Assembly: GCF_014197915.1 (NCBI RefSeq)
Contig: NZ_JACIGK010000018.1
Location: 1 to 64,000, forward strand
Direction of reading: 5' to 3'
Source of the DNA: Roseospira visakhapatnamensis
GTDB lineage: Bacteria; Pseudomonadota; Alphaproteobacteria; Rhodospirillales; Rhodospirillaceae
DNA length: 64,000 bases
Shown here: positions 58,403 through 64,000 of the stretch, one piece after another
How positions within the stretch are numbered: the first letter of the stretch is position 1
How the letters are laid out: the number at the start of each line of letters is the position of its first letter
Made by a program: the position numbers and the translations under genes
Notes under the pieces: generated by a model
Database searches by the model: none
What the model saw: the letters and a program-made list of their open reading frames with translations, nothing else
Told to the model about the DNA's origin: nothing

Positions 58403-58416
58403 GACCGCGCCCCCGC

Positions 58417-60507
58417 CTAGCCGCCGCGACCGCCGGCGGCGGGGGCCGCGCCGGGCTGGTCCTGGTACACGGGCGTCGGCAGGCGCTCCGGACCGGGCCG
58501 TCCCGGTGACGCACCCGGGTTCGGCCCGCTTCCTCCGGCCGCGCCGCCGGACGGCGCGCCCGGGGCCGTCGCCGCCGCGCCGGGACGCGTGTTGATCGCG
58601 CCGCCGGCCACCTCCGCCGGCACCACGATCTCGATGCGGCGGTTGCGGGCGCGTCCCTCTCGGGTATCGTTCCCGGCCAGGGGATCGCGATCGGCGGCTC
58701 CCTCGGCGCGCAACCGCGTGGGATCGCCGATCACACCCCGGAGCACCTCGACGACAGAGGCGGCGCGGGCCAGCGACAGCTCGAAATTGCTGGGGAAGCG
58801 GGCGGTGCGGATCGGCTGGCTGTCGGTGTGGCCGACCACCACGACGGCGCCGCGCTCCGGCGCCAGGGCCTCGCCGATGCGCCGCAGCAGGGGCAGGTCG
58901 CGCAGTTGCACGGTGGCGGTGGCCGAGGCGAAGGTGCCGCCCCCCAGCAGGCGGATGGTGACGGTCCCGGCACCCCGCGCCAGTTCGATCTGGCGGGCCG
59001 CGATCTCCGGCGCCAGGAACGCCGACAGCCGCTCATACAGGCCCGGGCCGACAGGCGGCGTCGGCACCGGCAGCGGTGTGGGCGCGACCTCCGGCCGCAG
59101 GATGGATGGCGGCCCGACCGGCACGGACTCGATCAGGTCGCGGGTCACCACCTCGGTCCGCGCGGTCAGGGTGGCGCTCAGCACCATGTAGAGAATGCCC
59201 AGGCTGACCGCCACGATGGCCGCCACCAGAACGGGCACCAGGCGGGAGGGCGGCGGCCTGTGCGCCATGTCCAGGCCGCGCCACTGGGGGGACAGGGCGC
59301 GGTCGAAGTCGCCGCGCACCTGGCGCAGGGTACGGAACAGGTTGTCCCGCACCTCCGCCAGGTCGGACTGGCCCTGGGGCATCACCCGGTACTTGCCCAC
59401 GAAGCCCAGGGCTAGGCACACGGCCATCAGCTCCAGCACGTCCAGATTGTTTCCGGGCCGCGCCAGCAGATGGTCGAGGATGTCGAAGAAGCGTTCACCG
59501 CCCCAGGTCTCGCTGTAGATGGTGCTGACCAGGCTGCGCCCCGCCCAGCCGCTGGCCGCGCCCCATTCGGTGGACAGGATCAGGTCGTCCACCGTGGCGC
59601 AAATCGCGTAGCGGGCCATGCGCACGTCCTCCGGCGCCAGGCCGGCGCCCAGAGACGCCTGATCGAAGCGCCGCACCTCGGCGATGGCGCGCTCGCGCAG
59701 GCCGTCCAGGTCGGCCACCCCGGGACCATCGCGCAGCCGCGCCGCCAGCGCCAGCAACGCGGTGGCGTTGCCCAGCAGGGGGTTGAGGCCGGCCGCCGCG
59801 AGGGTGCCCTCGTCGACGGCTTCGTCATCGCCATGCCGTCCCGGCACGAAGGCCCGGCGCGGCCCGTCGGTCTCGGCGCGCGGCGAAGCCGCCGGCGACG
59901 GCGCCGACGTGAACGGCCCGGGCTGGCCGGCGGCGGCCGCGAACAGAGTCGATTCGGCATGCTCCGGAGGTCCCACGCGCGACCCGGGCTCCGGTTGGGC
60001 GGGCGATGGCGCCGACGCCGACGTCGGGGGGGACGGCGGCGGCGCAGGAGGGGGAGGCGCAGGAGGGGGGGGCGACGGCGAGGAGGACGGATGCGACAGG
60101 GTCGCGCCACCGGGCTCGTCCCAGTCGTCGCCGATGGCGCCCGCTCCTGCGGGGGGCGGCGGACGCGGCGCGACCGGTGAAGGAGGCGGCGGAGGCGGGG
60201 GGGGCGACGGCGGGGGGGGAGTCCCAGGGGGCGACACGGGCGAGGCCGCGCCCGCGCCCACAGTGGTGCCACGGGCCGTTTCCATGGCCGCCATCAGGGC
60301 CGCCATGTGCGCCTGCCCGCCGCCGGACGGCAACGCCACCGTCGCATCGGGATCAACCGCCGCCGCGTCACCACGCCCCGCGTCGCCCGGCGGTGCGCCA
60401 GCGGCGCCCGGCGTCCCGCCCGCGAAGGGATCGGGACGGCGGTCCCGGCGCTGGAAGACGGTGCCGTCCGCGTCGGTGTCGTCGCCAAAGGGATCGTCGG
60501 CGCTCAT
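58417..60507 (-). CDS. tssL: type VI secretion protein TssL with OmpA-like domain
   Basis: A 696-residue protein. The first 240 residues are low-complexity, Pro/Ala/Gly-rich and probably disordered. A DotU domain follows (about 245-420: NPLLGNATALLALAARLRDG, YAICATVDDLILSTEWG, GGERFFDILDHLL). A single membrane helix (LVPVLVAAIVAVSLGILYMV) is near 422-442. A periplasmic OmpA/MotB-type peptidoglycan-binding domain lies near 505-640 (VVVVGHTDSQPI, RNRRIEIVV). It is the extended TssL class that anchors itself to the cell wall. It sits 14 bases before the short IcmF gene. Confidence 0.94.
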   Translation of the reverse strand: MSADDPFGDDTDADGTVFQRRDRRPDPFAGGTPGAAGAPPGDAGRGDAAAVDPDATVALPSGGGQAHMAALMAAMETARGTTVGAGAASPVSPPGTPPPPSPPPPPPPPSPVAPRPPPPAGAGAIGDDWDEPGGATLSHPSSSPSPPPPAPPPPAPPPSPPTSASAPSPAQPEPGSRVGPPEHAESTLFAAAAGQPGPFTSAPSPAASPRAETDGPRRAFVPGRHGDDEAVDEGTLAAAGLNPLLGNATALLALAARLRDGPGVADLDGLRERAIAEVRRFDQASLGAGLAPEDVRMARYAICATVDDLILSTEWGAASGWAGRSLVSTIYSETWGGERFFDILDHLLARPGNNLDVLELMAVCLALGFVGKYRVMPQGQSDLAEVRDNLFRTLRQVRGDFDRALSPQWRGLDMAHRPPPSRLVPVLVAAIVAVSLGILYMVLSATLTARTEVVTRDLIESVPVGPPSILRPEVAPTPLPVPTPPVGPGLYERLSAFLAPEIAARQIELARGAGTVTIRLLGGGTFASATATVQLRDLPLLRRIGEALAPERGAVVVVGHTDSQPIRTARFPSNFELSLARAASVVEVLRGVIGDPTRLRAEGAADRDPLAGNDTREGRARNRRIEIVVPAEVAGGAINTRPGAAATAPGAPSGGAAGGSGPNPGASPGRPGPERLPTPVYQDQPGAAPAAGGRGG

Positions 60508-60598
60508 GCCCGGGTCAGTCTCCCTTGTCGTGCCCGTATCGTGCGGTCCCGCCGGTCTCCGCGAGGGACCGGGACTTCACGGTGCGCGGCCGGCCCGC

Positions 60599-61945
60599 TC
60601 ATCCCCGGATGGCCCAAAGCTCCATCTGGATGCCCGGGAAATCGCCGGCCAGGTGGATGGCCACCCCACCGGACGTGGCGAGGGCCTTCCACAGCGGATT
60701 GTTGCGTTCCAGGTCGAAGTAGGTGGTGCCGGCGATGTACGGCAACTGGCGCGGCGCCACCGGCAGCGGTCGCACGGCGATGCCCGGCAGGGCCACGTTC
60801 ACCAGTTCCCGGATGCGTTCCACCGGACCGATCTTGACCTGCGCGGGAAAGGCGCGCCGCAGGTTCTCGGCCGGCATCTCGGCGCGCGCCGCCAGCACGA
60901 ACTGGGCCCCCCCCAGCAGCGACCGGTCGGCGATGACGCCCACGCGGATGCCGTACTTGCGCAGTTGCAGCGGGATGGGCACCGCCGTCTGTTCCAGCAC
61001 CGCCGACAGATACTTGCGCAGTTCGGCCATGACCGGGGTCAGGCTGCCGCGAATGTCCTCGTGACGATAGACCGGGAACGCCGGCGGCCGCCGCCCCGGG
61101 GCGGCGAAGGTGGCCAGTTCCCCGGTGAGGCGCAGCATCTCGCGGAAGAAGTCCTCCGGATGCAGGCGGGTTGCCTGGGACAGCGCGGCGAGCAGCGGCG
61201 CCGCGCGATTCAGGCAGGCCAGCATCATGAAGTCGGCGATGTCGCCCACACCCCGCGCGCCGGCACCCGCGCCGCCACCGCCCAGCCGCTGGGCCAGGGC
61301 CTCGCAGCGGCTGTGCACCAGCCCCTGCGCCTCGTCGCGGAAGCCCGCCAGGGCCGGCGCGGCGGCGCAGTCCAGCACCGGCGGGATATAGCGATCGTCC
61401 AGCACCACCCGGCGGTCGGCGCGCACCTCGATCACCCGGGCGACTCCGAGGCAGATGAGACCGGCGCGCTCGGCCGTCTCGGTCACCAGACGCAGGCGCG
61501 GCCGCGCGACCGTCATCGGCGTGACGGTCTGCGCGGTGCCGGCGCTGTCCACCACCTCCACCTCCTGGGGCCGGTAGCGGGCGACGGTCTCGGAATCGGC
61601 GCCCTCCGCCACCTCGACGCCCCCCGGCTGGCGCGCCGGGAGGGCGAGGAAAATCTCCTGGTTGCGATTGCTCTCCGGAAGGTCCAGGGGGGTCGGATGA
61701 TCGGCGTCCTCGGGGATGGAGAACGGCGTGCCATCGGGCAGGACGCCGCGCGCCCGGGTCAGCGCGAAGCGGCCATTGGCCAGCAGATCCCGATTGACCT
61801 GCGCATCCAGCAGGCCCCAGCCGTGGGCGCGCAAGCCCTCGGCGACACCGCGCACCACGCGTTCGGTGTTGCGGTCCGCCTGCTGGAAATGCTGCGGCCG
61901 AAGGAACATGCCTTCCGACCAGACCACCCGATTATCGGTCGCCAT
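60599..61945 (-). CDS. tssK: type VI secretion baseplate protein TssK
   Basis: A 448-residue baseplate protein that links the type VI tail to the TssJLM membrane complex. The start NRVVWSEGMFLRPQHFQQAD is the family hallmark. Also typical are YIPPVLDCAAAPALAGF, DFMMLACLNRAAPLLAALSQ, HPEDFFREMLRLTGELATFA and the C-terminal YFDLERNNPLWKALATSGG. ATG 61945 follows GGGAGAG. It lies between tssJ and tssL. Other baseplate genes (tssA, E, F, G) are not in the window. Confidence 0.95.
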   Translation of the reverse strand: MATDNRVVWSEGMFLRPQHFQQADRNTERVVRGVAEGLRAHGWGLLDAQVNRDLLANGRFALTRARGVLPDGTPFSIPEDADHPTPLDLPESNRNQEIFLALPARQPGGVEVAEGADSETVARYRPQEVEVVDSAGTAQTVTPMTVARPRLRLVTETAERAGLICLGVARVIEVRADRRVVLDDRYIPPVLDCAAAPALAGFRDEAQGLVHSRCEALAQRLGGGGAGAGARGVGDIADFMMLACLNRAAPLLAALSQATRLHPEDFFREMLRLTGELATFAAPGRRPPAFPVYRHEDIRGSLTPVMAELRKYLSAVLEQTAVPIPLQLRKYGIRVGVIADRSLLGGAQFVLAARAEMPAENLRRAFPAQVKIGPVERIRELVNVALPGIAVRPLPVAPRQLPYIAGTTYFDLERNNPLWKALATSGGVAIHLAGDFPGIQMELWAIRG

Positions 61946-62101
61946 GCCTGCTCTCCCTTGCCCCGGCCGGCCAGCCTCGCGCGCCCGACCGGTGCGGCCA
62001 AGGCCGGCGCAGTATAGCAAGCCCGCCGCGCCAGCGACCACGACCGAGGGGACTCCCCTGCCCTTGCCCCCCAGAAGACCGAACCAACCGCCCGGCGCGC
62101 G

Positions 62102-62899
62102 TCAGAAGAAGTCCCGCTGCAGGGTCTTCAGGTCGTCTCCCGTATCCGGCGCATCGGCCGCCGCGCGCCCGGCATCGATGGCGGTCTTGGCGTCGTCCGC
62201 GCCGACGTCCGGAATCTTGGGATCGTCGTCGGCATTGGGATTGATGCCGCCCGCCTTCGGCATGTCGGTGGGGCGCTCGGGCGTCCAGTACTGCCCCCAC
62301 TGGCCGCTGACCTCGACCTTCAGGGACTCAAGAACCACCCGTACCTGGGCATCCCGATCCCCGGGCAGGGGCGTGATCGCCCGCCACTGGGCCTCGTCGT
62401 ACTTGCGGTATCCGGCGGTCACGCCGACGTGCGTGGCCTCGGCATCGCGCGCGGCGGCGATGCTCTGCACGCCGGCCGGCTGGAGGATCAGTTCCCGGCG
62501 GCCGAGGGCGGTGCCGCCCAGGGTCTCGGCATCCTTTTCGTAAAGCTGGAAGAAGTCGGCCTGCGAGAAAGGGTCCGGCGCGTTGAGCTGGTAAATGCGC
62601 ACCACGACCGGCGACGGACGTCCATTCAGGTCCGGATTCACCAGGGGCGACGCGGTGACCACCACCTCCAGGCGGGCGTCGCCGGGCGGCGGCATGGGGA
62701 CTTCCACGGCCGGTGGCGGCGGTGGCTCGGGCGGAGGCTCGTCATCGCCCCCGAACAACCCGCAGCCGGCCAGGGGGATCAGCGCCGCCGCCACCCCGGC
62801 ACGCGCCACGCTCCGCCACGCGTCCCCGGCGTCCGGGGAACGGTGAGCAGGCGGCCCCGGGGACGCGGGATGAAGCCGGCGATGCTTAAACCGTCGCAT
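62102..62899 (-). CDS. tssJ: type VI secretion outer-membrane lipoprotein TssJ
   Basis: A 265-residue lipoprotein. The lipobox LIPLAGCG places the acylated Cys at about 46, after an unusually long basic N-terminus. A Pro-rich linker is followed by the TssJ beta sandwich (RLEVVVTASPLVNPDLNGRP, VVRIYQLNAPDPFSQADFFQ, GRRELILQPAGVQSI, THVGVTAGYRKYD). The C-terminal 60 residues are Asp/Ala-rich and extra to the domain. It is the first gene of the minus-strand type VI block; ATG 62899 follows an AT-rich promoter region. Confidence 0.93.
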   Translation of the reverse strand: MRRFKHRRLHPASPGPPAHRSPDAGDAWRSVARAGVAAALIPLAGCGLFGGDDEPPPEPPPPPAVEVPMPPPGDARLEVVVTASPLVNPDLNGRPSPVVVRIYQLNAPDPFSQADFFQLYEKDAETLGGTALGRRELILQPAGVQSIAAARDAEATHVGVTAGYRKYDEAQWRAITPLPGDRDAQVRVVLESLKVEVSGQWGQYWTPERPTDMPKAGGINPNADDDPKIPDVGADDAKTAIDAGRAAADAPDTGDDLKTLQRDFF

Positions 62900-62930
62900 G
62901 CGCGTATCGCCACAAACTATTGTATTGTAA

Positions 62931-62960
62931 TATATAGCAGTCCTTTGATCGACTGTACAA
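62931..62960 (-). promoter_or_regulatory. candidate promoter of the type VI block
   Basis: On the minus strand TTGTAC (62960-62955) and TATATA (62936-62931) are separated by 18 bases, ahead of tssJ by about 30 bases. This short AT-rich island stands out in otherwise GC-rich DNA. Fit to the sigma-70 consensus is moderate. The rest of the gap 62900-63296 shows nothing further. Confidence 0.4.
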
Positions 62961-63296
62961 GCGGCTTCGCGCGGCAGCCGTGCGGACGCAGTGTGGCCCA
63001 AGGCCCGACGCGGTGCGGTGAGGAGTCTGGTTTCCGAGTCAGACGCGCGCCGGTGGTCAGTGTAGACCGCGTGCTTGAGCGGGCACCGGTCTCGACCTTG
63101 AACAACGCCAAGCCATCATGAGAACGGCTCGTGCGCCCTCGCGTCGCGGGTGGAGCGGCACGTGTCCGGATCGTCGCCAACGTCCCCTCTTTCGGCGCGT
63201 CGCCCGAAGGCGTATCTGTGGGATGGTCGGGCCCCGGGTAAGGACGACCGACCTCTTCAGCCCCAACCCCTTCCGACAGAGTGGGAGACAGCGGCC

Positions 63297-63755
63297 ATGG
63301 TCCGTCTGGTCATCAACGGGTCCGCGCAGAACGTGGCGGTGGACGAAGACATGCCGCTGCTGTGGGTGCTGCGCGACACCCTGGGCCTCACCGGCACCAA
63401 GTACGGGTGTGGCCTGTCGCAATGTGGCGCCTGCACGGTGCATGTGAACGGCCGGGCCGTGCGCGCCTGCCAGACCTTCGCCGCCGACCTGGACGGCGCC
63501 ACGATCACCACCATCGAGGGGTTGGCGGGGCCCGTGGCCGACGCGGTAAGGACCGCGTGGATCGACCTCAACGTGGTGCAGTGCGGCTACTGCCAGTCCG
63601 GACAGATCATGCAGGCGACCGCCCTGCTGGCCCGCACGCCCCGGCCCACCGACAAGGAAATCGACGCGGCCATGTCGGGGATCCTGTGTCGATGCGGCAC
63701 CTACGGCCGCATCCGCGCCGCCATCCACGCCGCCGCCACCACCCTGGGGGGCTGA
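63297..63755 (+). CDS. iorA: (2Fe-2S) small subunit of a molybdenum hydroxylase (IorA-like)
   Basis: A 152-residue iron-sulfur subunit that passes electrons from the molybdenum site. A plant-type ferredoxin domain binds one cluster ([20 protein letters not shown]) and a helical domain binds the second ([36 protein letters not shown]). Length and two-domain layout equal isoquinoline 1-oxidoreductase alpha subunit; aldehyde or other heterocycle hydroxylases have the same form. ATG 63297 begins the conserved part. The large subunit gene follows five bases on. Confidence 0.9.
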   Translation: MVRLVINGSAQNVAVDEDMPLLWVLRDTLGLTGTKYGCGLSQCGACTVHVNGRAVRACQTFAADLDGATITTIEGLAGPVADAVRTAWIDLNVVQCGYCQSGQIMQATALLARTPRPTDKEIDAAMSGILCRCGTYGRIRAAIHAAATTLGG

Positions 63756-63759
63756 GACC

Positions 63760-64000
63760 ATGACGCATCTGTTCGAGCGCCTGTCCGCCGCCGCGCGCCC
63801 CTTGGCGTCGCGCCCCACCACGTCGCCGGCCCCCACCCGGCGGGACGTCCTGCGGATCGTGGGGGGGGCCGGGGCCGGCCTGACCATCGCCCTGGCGCTG
63901 CCCGGCGCCGCCCCCACCGCCGCCCTGGCGGCCGAGGAAGCTGATGACGGCAAAACCTTCGCCCCCAACGCCTTCGTGCGGGTGACGCCCGACAACACCG
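63760..64000 (+). CDS. iorB: start of molybdopterin-binding large subunit (IorB-like), cut by window end
   Basis: The first 80 residues of a larger protein that runs off the window. A twin-arginine signal is clear: PTRRDVLRIVGGAGAGL, then a hydrophobic stretch ending ALAAEE near residue 60. The text after it (FAPNAFVRVTPDNT) matches the start of the mature part of IorB-like large subunits, which carry the molybdenum cofactor and are exported folded with their small subunit. Substrate cannot be judged from this fragment. Confidence 0.82.
   Translation, partial: MTHLFERLSAAARPLASRPTTSPAPTRRDVLRIVGGAGAGLTIALALPGAAPTAALAAEEADDGKTFAPNAFVRVTPDNT

Overview
The window is GC-rich DNA, roughly 65-70% GC by eye, with a gene repertoire typical of an alphaproteobacterium. 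Three things point to the Rhodospirillales and probably to a purple non-sulfur type: Calvin-cycle genes (class II fructose bisphosphatase, phosphoribulokinase, transketolase), a Sec gene array that also carries homologues of mitochondrial complex I assembly factors, and alphaproteobacterial forms of HslUV, DUF3422 and type-4 uracil-DNA glycosylase. The order is inferred from gene content; no rRNA or tRNA gene is visible to confirm it.

Layout. 1-1.5 kb: remnant of an integrated element (AlpA-like regulator, integrase C-terminus, IS3 transposase C-terminus). 1.5-7.5 kb: minus-strand array yajC, decayed secD copy, secD, secF, Mth938/NDUFAF3-like and NDUFAF6-like genes, with plus-strand sodB inside it. 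7.8-10.4 kb: a DUF815 ATPase convergent with a degenerate HD-GYP sensor. 11.3-14.6 kb: small membrane protein, pyrF, trpF, DUF3422, ending in a MITE-like repeat. 15-17.1 kb: DUF1127 protein, TPR protein, small secreted Cys protein. 17.3-22.3 kb: tkt, prk, glpX and an atypical response regulator, all on the minus strand. 22.4-30.3 kb: gloA, an outer-membrane protein, UDG, hslUV behind a sigma-32-like promoter, a LuxR protein, RidA, serA. 30.4-37 kb: a LysE exporter and the complete yejABEF peptide ABC importer. 37-39.5 kb: hcp with a divergent NsrR regulator, the nitrosative-stress pair. 39.7-43.4 kb: histidine phosphatase, an ICMT-like protein, and a partner-switching pair (REC-HATPase-PP2C protein and a STAS protein). 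43.4-49.6 kb: two paralogous chemoreceptors with a shared PilZ-like tail, and a periplasmic binding protein. 50.4-62.9 kb: a ferritin-like protein, a GNAT protein and a type VI secretion block (tssJ, tssK, tssL, a short IcmF paralogue, tssM, pppA). 63.3 kb to the end: small subunit and start of the large subunit of a molybdenum hydroxylase.

How it fits together. Most of the window is ordinary chromosome. The less usual parts are the tandem IcmF proteins in a type VI block that lacks sheath and tube genes, three signalling proteins with lost or rearranged active-site features (HD-GYP without HD, a receiver without its Asp, an all-in-one partner-switching protein), a partial secD duplication in decay, and the chemoreceptor pair that appears homogenised at DNA level. 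No CRISPR array, tRNA, rRNA or intact prophage was seen.
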